Numbered from the stretch's first letter, positions 19,809 through 35,917 are shown. The stretch is 64,000 nucleotides of DNA from Pseudomonas synxantha BG33R (GCF_000263715.2 NZ_CM001514.1:1536936-1600935), one strand, 5' to 3'. The notes: generated by a model not told the origin, from the sequence alone. Program-made: numbers and translations.

Positions 19809-19913
19809 TGTGGGAGCCGGCTTGTGTGGGAGCTGGCTTGCCTGCGATAGCATCACCTTGGTATCACTGATAGACCGAGGTGCCTGCATCGCGGGCAAGC
19901 CCGGCTCCCACAT
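19809..19913. repeat. REP doublet (REPIN-like inverted pair) between accA and tilS
   Basis: A partial copy TGTGGGAGCCGGCTTG (19809-19824) is followed by a full unit starting at 19825 (TGTGGGAGCTGGCTTGCCT and on to about 19859). After an 18-base spacer an inverted unit at 19878-19912 reads GGGCAAGCCCGGCTCCCACA at its end. The two full arms are imperfect inverted complements over about 35 bases. Such REP/REPIN units are scattered between genes in fluorescent pseudomonads and are mobilised by RAYT transposases encoded elsewhere. No RAYT gene lies in this window. Confidence 0.85.
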
Positions 19914-19965
19914 TTGTTTTGTGTATGCTGACGAACGTATTCCAGCTTTGCGGCGGTGACGTGTG

Positions 19966-21285
19966 ATGAAACCAACCCTGCCGGCCACACTCCTGCGCAC
20001 CCTGGCACCCTGGCGCAATGCGCCGGCCTGGCATATCGCATTCTCCGGCGGTCTCGACTCCACCGTCCTGTTGCACCTTCTGGTCTCGCTGGCCAAACTT
20101 GAAAATCTGCCTGCTCTCAGCGCCGTCCATATCCACCATGGCCTGCAAGCTGCTGCCGATGCGTGGCCCGCGCATTGCCAATCGGTCTGCGACAGCCTGG
20201 GCGTACCCTTGCGGGTCATGCGCGTGCAAGTCAGTCCTGGTGCGAGCCTTGAACGTGCGGCCCGCGATGCGCGTTACCAGGCGTTCATGCAGGTAATGGG
20301 GGCCGGGGAGGTGTTGCTCACCGCCCAGCATCGCGACGATCAAGCCGAGACCCTGCTGTTCCGCCTGTTACGCGGAGCCGGAGTGCGTGGGTTGGCGGCA
20401 ATGCCCGAGCGTCGCCCGTTGGCGACGGGGCACTTGGTGCGGCCATTGCTGGCGGTTTCCCGGGGAGCATTGGAAGCCTACGCCCACGAACACCAATTGA
20501 AGTGGATTGAAGACCCTTCGAACGCCGATCCACGGTTCTCGCGCAATTACCTGCGCCGCCAAGTCTTTCCAGCGCTGACTCAACGCTGGCCCCAGGCAAT
20601 CTTGAGCCTGGCCCGCACTGCCGAGCACCTGAGTGAAGCCCAGGGCCTGCTCGACGAACTGGCGCACATGGATCTGACCGCCGCCGATCAGCCTTCAGCG
20701 TTTCGCTGGTTGCCTTTGCCTTCCCTGGTCCTTGCTCCGTTGCGCGATCTTTCCGATGCGCGCCAGCGCAATGCCTTGCGTCATTGGCTGAATCCCCTGA
20801 CTCGTATGCCCGACAGTGACCACTGGGCCAGTTGGTACGCCCTGCGCGATGCCAAGGGGGACGCACAGCCGTTATGGCGCCTGGCAGACGGTCAGCTTCA
20901 TCGTTGCGGCGAACGCATTTGGTGGCTGCCTTCCACGTGGTCGGAATTTTCCGACGAGTCGGTGAGCTGGCCCGATCCGCGAAATCCACTAGAGTTGCCC
21001 GGGAACGGCCAACTGATGTTTGCCGGCAAGGCTCCCGAGGGACCCTTGTCGATTCGTTATCGCCAGGGTGGCGAAATCGTCGAAGTGCCAGGTCGAGGCC
21101 GGCGTGATCTCAAGCGCCTGTTGAATGAAAGTGGTATGCCGGGCTTCGTCCGTGGCAGATTGCCGCTGGTCTATCGGGGCGAGCAATTGCTGGCTGTACC
21201 AACGCTTGCGGGGCTGAGTGCCAGTCCGCTGGATGACTGGCAATTACATTGGTTGCCACAGACCTGCGATCAAGGTTTGAGCTGA
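19966..21285 (+). CDS. tilS: tRNA(Ile)-lysidine synthase
   Basis: TilS modifies C34 of the CAU-anticodon tRNA(Ile) to lysidine, changing it to read AUA. The N-terminal PP-loop ATPase motif SGGLDSTVLL (about residues 29-38) is intact, followed by the second conserved block with TAQHRDDQAETLLFRLLRG. The C-terminal TilS domains (with IRYRQGGE and GRRDLKRLL) complete 439 residues. The ATG at 19966 is directly preceded by an in-frame GTG, so the start could be one codon longer. Confidence 0.96.
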   Translation: MKPTLPATLLRTLAPWRNAPAWHIAFSGGLDSTVLLHLLVSLAKLENLPALSAVHIHHGLQAAADAWPAHCQSVCDSLGVPLRVMRVQVSPGASLERAARDARYQAFMQVMGAGEVLLTAQHRDDQAETLLFRLLRGAGVRGLAAMPERRPLATGHLVRPLLAVSRGALEAYAHEHQLKWIEDPSNADPRFSRNYLRRQVFPALTQRWPQAILSLARTAEHLSEAQGLLDELAHMDLTAADQPSAFRWLPLPSLVLAPLRDLSDARQRNALRHWLNPLTRMPDSDHWASWYALRDAKGDAQPLWRLADGQLHRCGERIWWLPSTWSEFSDESVSWPDPRNPLELPGNGQLMFAGKAPEGPLSIRYRQGGEIVEVPGRGRRDLKRLLNESGMPGFVRGRLPLVYRGEQLLAVPTLAGLSASPLDDWQLHWLPQTCDQGLS

Positions 21286-21305
21286 TAGCGCCTTTCCGGT
21301 AGACT
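21277..21305 (+). promoter_or_regulatory. Candidate sigma-70 promoter for pyrG operon, overlapping the tilS end
   Basis: TTGAGC (21277-21282) and TAGACT (21300-21305) are separated by exactly 17 bases. The -35 lies in the last codons of tilS. Transcription from here would give pyrG a leader of about 245 bases, within which I see no ORF with good coding signs. Confidence 0.5.
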
Positions 21306-21537
21306 ACGCTCCCTTCTTGATACAACTTCTGTGGATTCGACTGAATCGCAGCAGTTGCCGATTACCAAGCAGTCTTTGCTGGGCGATTCCAAAAAATGTG
21401 TAGCGATCAACGTACCGGTGTTTCCTTGCTGGTCTGTCACAACGCGGCGGTTTTTTTGAAAGGTGCACTGTGATTAATGCAGGTGATCGGGGGCTTCGGC
21501 CTTCCTTCGCTTTCCCCGGCGGCTCGGACCGCTTTAA

Positions 21538-24041
<2,504 letters not shown>

Positions 24042-24076
24042 CTGCCATTTCTCCGGTAGAATTTCCCACGCTAAAT

Positions 24077-25488
<1,412 letters not shown>

Positions 25489-25574
25489 GCAGTAAATGGT
25501 AAAAAGTCTGCGGGTTGCGTCAGAAATTTCACGAAAGTGTGAATTTCGGCGCTAATCTGCTGACTGACAAGCGC

Positions 25575-25600
25575 AAGCCTGGTTTTTCCAGGCTTTGTGC
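25575..25600 (+). terminator. Terminator-like hairpin between eno and ftsB
   Basis: AAGCCTGG-TTTTT-CCAGGCTT followed by TGTGCT forms an 8-bp stem 86 bases after the eno stop and 60 bases before ftsB. It probably ends most eno transcripts. Confidence 0.65.
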
Positions 25601-25659
25601 TATCAGTTGCTGCAAAAGGTTTGCATGACTGTCTTTTTTCACTGGATATCCGGATTTCG

Positions 25660-25938
25660 ATGCGCAGTCCCAATTGGTTGTTCCTCGTCTTGCTCTTGTT
25701 GCTGGCTGGCCTGCAGTACCGCCTATGGGTCGGTAATGGCAGCTTTGCGCAGGTGGAAGAACTGACCCAGCAAATTGCCGACCAGCGTGCCGAAAACGAA
25801 CGCCTGCTGGAGCGCAACCGTGTCCTGGACGCCGAAGTGCTTGAGCTGAAAAAAGGTACGGAGACCGTTGAAGAGCGGGCTCGCCATGAGTTGGGCATGG
25901 TCAAGGAGGGCGAGACCCTCTACCAGTTGGCCCAATGA
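25660..25938 (+). CDS. ftsB: Cell division protein FtsB
   Basis: FtsB is a small bitopic divisome protein that pairs with FtsL and FtsQ. From the ATG at 25660 it is 92 residues: a short cytoplasmic start (MRSPNW), one membrane helix (LFLVLLLLLAGLQYRLWV, about residues 7-24) and a periplasmic coiled coil with leucine heptads (about 30-75). The family-typical ERARHELGMVKEGE segment is near the end. An upstream in-frame start would add unlikely residues ahead of the helix. It overlaps ispD by 4 bases. Confidence 0.96.
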   Translation: MRSPNWLFLVLLLLLAGLQYRLWVGNGSFAQVEELTQQIADQRAENERLLERNRVLDAEVLELKKGTETVEERARHELGMVKEGETLYQLAQ

Positions 25939-26645
25939 ACAACGATCTACCGGCCTTCTGGGCCGTGATTCCTGCCGCGGGCGTCGGTGCCCGTATGGCC
26001 GCGGACCGTCCCAAGCAATACCTGCAATTGGGCGGGCGCACTATTCTCGAACACAGCCTCGGCTGTTTTCTCGACCACCCCTCGCTCAAGGGGCTGGTGG
26101 TCAGTCTTGCTGTTGATGATCCTTATTGGCCCACCCTGGCGTGCGCCACAGACCCGCGCATCCAGCGTGCGGACGGTGGCTCGGAACGCTCGGGCTCGGT
26201 GCTTAATGCACTGCTGCACCTTAATGCCCTGGGTGCCAGCGATGATGACTGGGTGCTGGTGCATGACGCGGCGCGGCCTAACTTGAGCCGTGATGACCTC
26301 GATAAACTCCTGGCTGAACTGGCGGATGACCCGGTGGGCGGTCTGCTGGCGGTGCCGGCTCGCGACACGCTCAAGCGCGTCGACAAGCATGGCCGCGTGG
26401 TGGAAACCGTTGACCGCAGCCTGATCTGGCAGGCTTATACGCCGCAGATGTTCCGCCTGGGGGCCTTGCACCGCGCCTTGGCCGACAGCCTGGTGGCGGA
26501 CGCCGTGATCACCGACGAAGCGTCGGCCATGGAATGGTCCGGCCAGGCGCCACGGCTGGTCGAAGGGCGTGCGGACAATATCAAGGTCACCCGCCCCGAA
26601 GACCTTGAATGGCTGCGTCAGCGCCGGGCTTATCAGGCGTCCTGA
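25935..26645 (+). CDS. ispD: 2-C-methyl-D-erythritol 4-phosphate cytidylyltransferase
   Basis: IspD makes CDP-ME from MEP and CTP, the third step of the MEP pathway that also uses Dxr and IspF encoded in this window. The CTP-binding motif VIPAAGVGARMAADRPKQY and later VLVHDAARPN and TDEASAMEW motifs are complete in 236 residues. It starts in the ftsB stop (ATGA), the classic ftsB-ispD pair. Here ispF is about 6 kb further on instead of adjacent. Confidence 0.98.
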   Translation: MNNDLPAFWAVIPAAGVGARMAADRPKQYLQLGGRTILEHSLGCFLDHPSLKGLVVSLAVDDPYWPTLACATDPRIQRADGGSERSGSVLNALLHLNALGASDDDWVLVHDAARPNLSRDDLDKLLAELADDPVGGLLAVPARDTLKRVDKHGRVVETVDRSLIWQAYTPQMFRLGALHRALADSLVADAVITDEASAMEWSGQAPRLVEGRADNIKVTRPEDLEWLRQRRAYQAS

Positions 26646-26648
26646 CCC

Positions 26649-29600
26649 TCAGCCGTAGACTTGCTCCAACCCGGGCAGGGTTTTCAGCTCGCTCACCAAT
26701 GCCTCAATGCTGTCGAATGGCTTCTCATCAATAGGCCAGCCGACCACGTTGATGGAGTTCCGGCCTTCCTGGCTGTTGATCCTGAAACTGCGCAGGTCCC
26801 CGCGTCGGGATCGATAGTCAATGTGGGTGGCCTCGGTGAGCATGAATTGGCCTGGCCGTGTCAGCAGTGCCTGGGCCGACTTCACCACTCGACTGTGCGA
26901 AGGGCCGGGTTGTGATTCCATTGAGTGCTGCAACGCGGCAGGATCAACGCGCAAGACCAGGTTGGCTTTGACCGTGCCTTCCCCTTTGTTCAGGCCCAGG
27001 CTGGCGGTGCGCCCCGGATCGACTTCGATGCCCAACGGGTGGGTGCCCGTTCTATCTTCTATCCGCAGGCCGATGCTGCCGGTGAGTTCGGCCAGCCCAG
27101 GGATGTCCTTGAAGGTATTGGTATGGGTATCGCCCACCAGTGCGACCCATTTACCGGGTTGGCGCTTGGAGGTCTGGATCCACTGAATCACCTCGGTGGC
27201 GTAATAGTTCATCATCCGCTGGCGCAGGGTTCCTGCACTGTCGCGCATATCGCGAAGTATGTAGCTCACGGTGCAGTCGATCGGCTGGATCTTGATTCCG
27301 GCCTCTCGGGCTTTGGTCACGACGTTTGTGAATGAGTAATAGTGGTTTCGAGGCAGTGGGTAGATCCCGTTCAGGAAGTTTGTCAGCGCCTCGGCCATGG
27401 GGGCGTTCTTCGACCGGTAAAAAGCCTTCAGCATCGGAATATGCACATCCGTCAGCAGATGTTCGAAGTAGATGCGTTTGACACCTTGGCTGGCGAGTAT
27501 CTGCATGTTGTCGATCAGAAAGGCTTTGCTCGATTCGGCGCTGTGGCTTTCGCCGATCACGAGGCCGTCACTGGCACGTAGCAGTTTCTCGATAATGCTT
27601 CGCTGTGATTCGTTCAAGCTCAAGCGGGGGAGGACCGGCTGCAGGGGCGAGTAGGGCAGGTGGTGAAAGAAGATCGCCGAATCCTGGTTTAATTGGCTCC
27701 TTTTCTCAAAGAACAGTCTCCGGGCGTTGCTGATCGACTGTGCATCCATTCCGAAGGGTTCGAAGTCTTCCGAAAATGAGCTGGTGTCGGTGAGCATCTG
27801 CACGACGGTCTCGCGCACGGGCGCTGGCATCTGGTAGGCGCTGAAGAAACTCAACTGCTGGGTGCTACCAAACAGTTTGTAAACCCGTTGCCAGGCATTG
27901 CGAAATGCCCCCCCTCCGGTCAATCCGGCACGTCGCCATTGCAGGTCGGCGCTCTGAATAGCATAGAGACCCGTGGATTGAATCTTCTCGGGGGCTTCTG
28001 GATTATTCACGAACAGCTCAAAAGAACCCCAGTCATTCGGGCTTTTGTAGGTCAGGAAGGTCTCGCCCTGAATCCTGACGGTCTGCAAGCCGCTGGGGGA
28101 TGTTGCAGCGACCAGGGGGCGAGTCTCGGTTTGGGCGGAGGCCTGAGTGATCACCTTGACGCTGATCTGGCCCTCCTCTGCCCGCGTAGCCGGGCCAAGC
28201 ACGGGGCGTAACGCCTCAAGACTGCTCGCGCCTTTGCTGATGCCGTGGATAACCACCGGGAGCGCGTTCAGGGCGCCGAACACCATGCGCTCAACGGCGT
28301 GGGGTTTGTCCTTGAGCACGTCATCGGCGCCGATCGCCATGCCAGTCAAGCCTGAGGTAATGAAACAAAACTCCGCCAGCAACGCCGTGCCCATGGTCAG
28401 CGCCACGGGGATCGCCAGCAGGCAGGCTTTATCCAAGGCGTCGAGGGTGTCGGCCTTGAATGTGTCCAAGGGCGAGACAACGGTTTTGGCTGCCAATTTT
28501 GCAATCCGACTGCGGATCTGTCGTGCGATAAACGCAAATGGGTTGCTTCTGAGCGCCGGATACATTGGGTTATTAATGTATTGCTCGGGGTCCCAATAAC
28601 CGTTGCGCAACAAGCTATTGAAAAAACCGGGGGGGCTGGAAGATTCCGGGTACATCGCCATACCGATCAATGCTTCCTCGACACCACTGTAGATCAGGCC
28701 GGAGTCAATCGAGTCGGGTTCAAAGTGGTTGGTCAGCGCTTTGCGCTGGGTCGGGTCCTTGGCCACTTTTACCAGCGCATTGCGCATGTCCGTTGGGCTG
28801 TTGAAACCATGGATGGGGGAGGAGTTGCCGGGGACGTACAGCAGGGTGATCTGGCTCTGGGTGTCGGTAATCGTAAGAATGTCGGTGGCGTCGAACTGAT
28901 GAATGCGCAGCACGCGCACGGATAAGTTTTTATCCGGTGAGTAGGGCGCCTGAAAATCCTCAAGAGTCAGGTTGCTGGCGTCCCTGTCGACGCCGATACC
29001 TGCCGCTCGTGCAGCCAGTTGCCGTTCTGCTTCGGTGAGCGTGAATTCTTCGTACTGATTGAGGTAAGCCTTGGCGAAGGCGATGCGCATCAGGGTGGTG
29101 TAATTGTCCCGATGTTCCTCCCAGAATTGGGTGATGGCCTTGTCATAGGTTTGTTCAAAGTTGCTTGAGTCAATCACCTTTCTGAGAACAGCAGGCGCGA
29201 TCTCCAGTTGGGTGGTCGGGTCGTAGACCTGAGGTTCGCTTTGCCGGTAAAGCGCCTCATACCGTCTGGGCGGAATCCAGCCGGAAGTGATGAACTCTTC
29301 GTTGAACATTTGCGGTATGCGGTTATCCATCAGGCGCGGCAGTTCATCAACGATATTGAAGTACGGCGCGATAGTGGAAAAGCCCGTGTTGTTGATCATG
29401 CCGCCAGGGGCATGGGGCGCATTGCAGATCATGGCCTCGGTCAGGCTCATGGATTGGACGATCACTGCAGTGTAGGGGGCATCGGGGTTGTCGAGGTTGT
29501 ATTCCAGAGTGGTCAGGAACGTAGTATCCGGGTCCAGTTGTTCCTGAGTGAATGGTTGTAGATGCTCGCAAAGCAATTGGGCTGCGATAGCGCTGGGCAC

Positions 29601-29669
29601 CGGAAAGTCGGCCAGAACCTTTCGGACAAAATGATTGATGTGCTGGAGTTGCCGAGTGTTGGACGTCAT
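26649..29669 (-). CDS. Large dermonecrotic-toxin-like protein with TIKI/ChaN-type C-terminal region
   Basis: This 1006-residue protein has no signal peptide. Its N-terminal 400 residues resemble the DUF6543/dermonecrotic-toxin N-terminal regions common in large Pseudomonas proteins. Residues about 412-446 are hydrophobic (ACLLAIPVALTMGTALLAEF and on), suggesting membrane insertion. The C-terminal part carries GESH (706-709), YFEHL (734-738) and GDTH (845-848), the motif set of the TIKI/TraB/EreA/ChaN superfamily that includes the C2 domain of Pasteurella multocida toxin. No PMT-type C3 deamidase follows. I chose the ATG at 29669; a TTG at 29720 would add 17 residues. It lies convergent to ispD with 3 bases between stops. 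The toxin role is inferred from family resemblance. Confidence 0.7.
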   Translation of the reverse strand: MTSNTRQLQHINHFVRKVLADFPVPSAIAAQLLCEHLQPFTQEQLDPDTTFLTTLEYNLDNPDAPYTAVIVQSMSLTEAMICNAPHAPGGMINNTGFSTIAPYFNIVDELPRLMDNRIPQMFNEEFITSGWIPPRRYEALYRQSEPQVYDPTTQLEIAPAVLRKVIDSSNFEQTYDKAITQFWEEHRDNYTTLMRIAFAKAYLNQYEEFTLTEAERQLAARAAGIGVDRDASNLTLEDFQAPYSPDKNLSVRVLRIHQFDATDILTITDTQSQITLLYVPGNSSPIHGFNSPTDMRNALVKVAKDPTQRKALTNHFEPDSIDSGLIYSGVEEALIGMAMYPESSSPPGFFNSLLRNGYWDPEQYINNPMYPALRSNPFAFIARQIRSRIAKLAAKTVVSPLDTFKADTLDALDKACLLAIPVALTMGTALLAEFCFITSGLTGMAIGADDVLKDKPHAVERMVFGALNALPVVIHGISKGASSLEALRPVLGPATRAEEGQISVKVITQASAQTETRPLVAATSPSGLQTVRIQGETFLTYKSPNDWGSFELFVNNPEAPEKIQSTGLYAIQSADLQWRRAGLTGGGAFRNAWQRVYKLFGSTQQLSFFSAYQMPAPVRETVVQMLTDTSSFSEDFEPFGMDAQSISNARRLFFEKRSQLNQDSAIFFHHLPYSPLQPVLPRLSLNESQRSIIEKLLRASDGLVIGESHSAESSKAFLIDNMQILASQGVKRIYFEHLLTDVHIPMLKAFYRSKNAPMAEALTNFLNGIYPLPRNHYYSFTNVVTKAREAGIKIQPIDCTVSYILRDMRDSAGTLRQRMMNYYATEVIQWIQTSKRQPGKWVALVGDTHTNTFKDIPGLAELTGSIGLRIEDRTGTHPLGIEVDPGRTASLGLNKGEGTVKANLVLRVDPAALQHSMESQPGPSHSRVVKSAQALLTRPGQFMLTEATHIDYRSRRGDLRSFRINSQEGRNSINVVGWPIDEKPFDSIEALVSELKTLPGLEQVYG

Positions 29670-29738
29670 GGGCTTGCCTGGTTTTCTAATGAAAGCGGTT
29701 ATTAACCGGTGTCCAGGCAATGCACGAACGGTAGCTGT

Positions 29739-30641
29739 TTATGTTCGATAGACCGAATTGTCACCCAAGCCTTCTTTGAGAAAGTCCACCAGCTTCCTGA
29801 CCTTCGGCGACAAATGCCGCTGCTGCGGGTACAGCGCCCACACCGCCGTATTCGGTGGCTGATGCGCCTCCAGCAACGACACCAGCGCACCACTGTGCAA
29901 GTGCTCCAGCACGTAATAATCCGGCAACTGACACAGCCCTACACCTTGCAGCGCCGCATCCAGCACCGCCTGCCCACTGTTACAGCGCCAGTTTCCCTGA
30001 ACCCTTTGGGAAAATTCCCGCCCGTCCTGGGCCAGTTGCCAGATATCCGAGCTGCCGATCAGGCAGTTATGCCGACTCAGTTCCGACAAGCTATGTGGCC
30101 GACCATAGCGTTCCAGGTAGGAAGGGGAGGCGCACAGGTACATGCGCCGCGGTGCCAGGCGGCTGGCGACCATGCGCGAGTCTTGCAGGCGACCCAGGCG
30201 GATGGCCAAATCCAGGCCCTCGTGCACCAGATCCAATTGACGGTTGCTCAGTTCGATATCCACCCGCAGTTGCGGATAGAGCGCCATGAACCGGGTCACC
30301 AGTGGCACGATAAAGCGCTCGCCATAGGCGACTGCGCAGGTCATGCGCAACATGCCCTTGGGTTCGCTGGTGAGGTCGCCTACCGCCCGCAGGGCTTCTT
30401 CGCGACCGTCCTGCAAACGCTGGCAATGCTGCAGAAACGTCTGACCCGCTTCGGTCAGCGTCACCTTGCGTGTACTGCGATACAACAGGCGCGTTTGCAG
30501 GCGCTCCTCCAGGCGTGCCACCTGGCGGCTTATATGGGACGACGATACTCCCAGGCGCTCGGCCGCCGCCGTGAATTGGCTGCACTCGGCCACTGCGACG
30601 AATTCGTCGATGCCTTCCCAGCGGTTTTCCAGCATGGTCAT
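29739..30641 (-). CDS. LysR-family transcriptional regulator next to frmA
   Basis: The 300-residue protein has an N-terminal winged helix-turn-helix of LysR type (FVAVAECSQFTAAAERLGVS, then SHISRQVARLEERLQTRLLY) and a substrate-binding-like effector domain from about residue 90. The start ATG at 30641 follows AGGGATA. It is divergent from frmA-fghA across a 103-base gap, the typical LysR arrangement, so it may control the formaldehyde genes and itself. The ligand cannot be read from the sequence. Confidence 0.92.
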   Translation of the reverse strand: MTMLENRWEGIDEFVAVAECSQFTAAAERLGVSSSHISRQVARLEERLQTRLLYRSTRKVTLTEAGQTFLQHCQRLQDGREEALRAVGDLTSEPKGMLRMTCAVAYGERFIVPLVTRFMALYPQLRVDIELSNRQLDLVHEGLDLAIRLGRLQDSRMVASRLAPRRMYLCASPSYLERYGRPHSLSELSRHNCLIGSSDIWQLAQDGREFSQRVQGNWRCNSGQAVLDAALQGVGLCQLPDYYVLEHLHSGALVSLLEAHQPPNTAVWALYPQQRHLSPKVRKLVDFLKEGLGDNSVYRT

Positions 30642-31857
<1,216 letters not shown>

Positions 31858-31865
31858 GGTCGGCC

Positions 31866-32711
31866 ATGAGTCTGGAAAACCTGTCATGCCAGAAGAGCTT
31901 CGGCGGCTGGCATAAACGCTACAAGCATCATTCCGATGTGCTCGGTTGCGACATGACCTTCGCCGTCTATCTGCCGCCGCAAGCAGAGCAGGGCGGTAAG
32001 TTGCCGGTACTGTACTGGCTGTCCGGCTTGACCTGCACCGATGAGAACTTCATGCAGAAGGCTGGTGCCCAGCGCATGGCCGCCGAGCTGGGTTTGATTA
32101 TCGTCGCACCGGACACCAGCCCCCGCGGCCCCGGTGTGCCGGACGATCCGGACAACGCCTGGGACTTCGGCCTCGGCGCTGGTTTCTATCTGAACGCCAC
32201 GCAGGAGCCCTGGGCCAAGCACTATCGGATGCATGACTACGTGGTGCAGGAGTTACCGGCCTTGGTGGAGGCGCATTTCCCGGCGTCGGCTAAACGCGGC
32301 ATCAGCGGTCATTCCATGGGCGGACATGGCGCATTGGTATGCGCGCTGCGTAACCCGGGACGCTACCAATCGGTGTCGGCGTTTTCGCCAATCAACAATC
32401 CGATGGACTGCCCCTGGGGGCAGAAAGCTTTTTCCCGTTACCTGGGCGAAGAGCGTTCCAAGTGGCGAGAATGGGATGCCTGCGTGCTGATCAGCGAAGC
32501 CTCGGAAAAACTGCCGCTACTGGTGGACCAGGGCGATCGTGACGATTTCCTTGCGGTTCAGCTCAAGCCCGAGGCCCTGCTGCAAGCGGCCAAGGCGGCC
32601 AACCATCCGTTGGAACTGCGCCTGCAACCTGGCTACGACCACAGCTACTTTTTCATCGCCAGCTTCATCGAAGACCATTTGCGCCATCATGGTCGTGCTT
32701 TGCTCGGTTAA
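31866..32711 (+). CDS. fghA: S-formylglutathione hydrolase
   Basis: This alpha/beta hydrolase releases formate and glutathione from S-formylglutathione, completing the pathway started by FrmA. The nucleophile Ser is in [10 protein letters not shown] (about residues 146-155), the Asp in the DQGDRDDF segment and the His near GYDHSYFFI. The [16 protein letters not shown] block is a family hallmark. Length 281 is normal. Confidence 0.98.
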   Translation: MSLENLSCQKSFGGWHKRYKHHSDVLGCDMTFAVYLPPQAEQGGKLPVLYWLSGLTCTDENFMQKAGAQRMAAELGLIIVAPDTSPRGPGVPDDPDNAWDFGLGAGFYLNATQEPWAKHYRMHDYVVQELPALVEAHFPASAKRGISGHSMGGHGALVCALRNPGRYQSVSAFSPINNPMDCPWGQKAFSRYLGEERSKWREWDACVLISEASEKLPLLVDQGDRDDFLAVQLKPEALLQAAKAANHPLELRLQPGYDHSYFFIASFIEDHLRHHGRALLG

Positions 32712-32734
32712 TGTGAGGCAAAAGTAGGTAGAAT

Positions 32735-32765
32735 CACGCCCTGAATTAAATCGGGGCGTTTTTTT
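32735..32765 (+). terminator. Terminator hairpin abutting the ispF start codon
   Basis: ACGCCC-TGAATTAAATCG-GGGCGT is followed by a run of seven T that ends exactly at the ispF ATG. It looks like the fghA terminator, yet its 3' arm (GGGGCG) is also the only purine-rich sequence near the ispF start. A TAGAAT box at 32729-32734 may be the ispF -10. Confidence 0.65.
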
Positions 32766-33239
32766 ATGCGTATTGGCCACGGCTACGATGTGCACCGTTT
32801 CGCTGAGGGCGATTTCATCACCTTGGGCGGCGTGCGCATTGCACATCACCATGGGTTGCTGGCTCATTCCGACGGCGACGTTGTCTTGCATGCCTTGAGC
32901 GATGCCTTGCTCGGCGCGGCGGCATTGGGCGATATCGGCAAGCACTTTCCGGACACCGATCCGACCTTCAAGGGTGCGGACAGCCGTGCGTTGTTGCGCC
33001 ATGTGGTCGGGTTGATCCATGCCAAGGGCTGGAAGGTCGGCAACGTCGACAACACCATCGTGGCCCAGGCGCCGAAGATGGCCCCCCATATTGAAACGAT
33101 GCGTGCGCTGATTGCCGCAGACCTGCAAATTGAACTGGATCAAGTCAACGTGAAAGCCACCACCACCGAAAAGCTCGGGTTTACCGGTCGTGAAGAGGGC
33201 ATCGCCGTGCACTCCGTTGCCTTGTTGCTGCGCGCATGA
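32766..33239 (+). CDS. ispF: 2-C-methyl-D-erythritol 2,4-cyclodiphosphate synthase
   Basis: IspF cyclises CDP-ME-2-phosphate to MEcPP in the MEP pathway. The 157-residue protein begins [18 protein letters not shown] with the metal-binding Asp-x-His (DVH) and continues with the [20 protein letters not shown] and [16 protein letters not shown] signatures. It overlaps truD by four bases. The ribosome binding site is weak and may be masked by the hairpin that ends at its ATG. Confidence 0.98.
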   Translation: MRIGHGYDVHRFAEGDFITLGGVRIAHHHGLLAHSDGDVVLHALSDALLGAAALGDIGKHFPDTDPTFKGADSRALLRHVVGLIHAKGWKVGNVDNTIVAQAPKMAPHIETMRALIAADLQIELDQVNVKATTTEKLGFTGREEGIAVHSVALLLRA

Positions 33240-34281
33240 ACGACTTGCAACTGCTGGGCCCGCGGGCCTACGGCGAGGCCCTGGGCAGCGCGGTGCTGAA
33301 GGCGACGGCAGAAGACTTCCAGGTTGATGAGGTGCTGGACATCCCGTTGACTGGTGACGGTGAGCACCTGTGGCTGTGGGTGGAAAAGCGCGGCTTGAAT
33401 ACTGAAGAGGCCGCACGGCGTATCGCCAAGGCCGCCGGTGTGTCGCTGCGCACCGTCAGCTATGCCGGGCTCAAGGACCGTCAGGCCCTGACCCGCCAAT
33501 GGTTCAGCGTACAGTTGCCCGGCAAGGCCGACCCGGACCTGAGCGGTGCGGAAAATGACACCCTCAAGATCCTGAAAACCACCCGCCACAAGCGCAAGTT
33601 GCAACGTGGTGCGCATTCGGCCAACGGCTTTACCTTGCGCCTGACCCAACTGGCCGGCGATACCGCCGCCATCGACGCGCGTTTGCAGTTGATTGCCCGG
33701 CATGGCATTCCCAATTATTTCGGCGCCCAGCGCTTTGGCCACAACGGTGGCAACGTGGTGGATGCCCGTGAATGGGCGGCTCGCAAGGCCCTGCCGGAGC
33801 AACGCAACGTGCGTTCGCGATTGCTGTCCACCGCTCGTAGCTACTTGTTCAACAAAGTGCTGGCAGCGCGTGTCGCCGACGGCTCCTGGCAGCGCGCCCA
33901 GGTGGGTGACCTGCTGGCCTTTACCGACAGCCGCAGTTTTTTCCCTGCAGGGGAGGCTGAATGCAGCGACCCGCGTTTGGCGATCCTGGACTTGCACCCG
34001 ACTGGCCCACAATGGGGCGAAGGCGACTCGCCGGCGAAAGGTCTTACGCATGATCTGGAACAATCTGTCGCTGCCAGCGAATCCGACCTACGTGATTGGC
34101 TGGTGAATGCAGGAATGAGCCAGGAACGTCGCATTCTGCGACTGCCCATTGGCGGGTTGACGTGGCATTATCCCGGGCCTGACATTCTGCAATTGGAATT
34201 CGTCCTGCCGGCCGGATGCTTCGCCACTGTCTTGGTGCGCGAGCTTGTTGATCTGGTGCCGGTGGGGCAGACGGACAGCCC

Positions 34282-34294
<13 letters not shown>
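33236..34294 (+). CDS. truD: tRNA pseudouridine(13) synthase
   Basis: TruD converts U13 of tRNA(Glu) to pseudouridine. The catalytic Asp is in the family motif [16 protein letters not shown], and the N-terminal EDFQVDEVL and C-terminal [12 protein letters not shown] segments are characteristic. The protein has 352 residues, normal for proteobacterial TruD. It overlaps ispF (ATGA) at its 5' end and surE by 13 bases at its 3' end. Confidence 0.98.
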
Positions 34295-35708
<1,414 letters not shown>

Positions 35709-35917
35709 GCATTTATTCCCTGGCAGTGAATTCTGCTGGCGAGGATGTGTCTTACGCCGGGGTCTATTGAATCAACAGGCTTGGCAGCCGCAATTGAACA
35801 AGATGAATTTTTCGTTTCAGTCGGGTGCCAGTAAAAAGCCAATGCCCAGTTATACTTGCGTCATATTTCAAGCCTGATCCAGGCGTTAACGTTCAGCCAC
35901 CACAAAGGGAGCGGCGG

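Noticed and set aside
26649-29669. Identification as a full Pasteurella multocida toxin homologue
   Set aside because: The Cys-His-Asp deamidase domain (C3) of PMT is not visible; only the N-terminal type region and TIKI-like motifs are shared, so only a distant relation is claimed.
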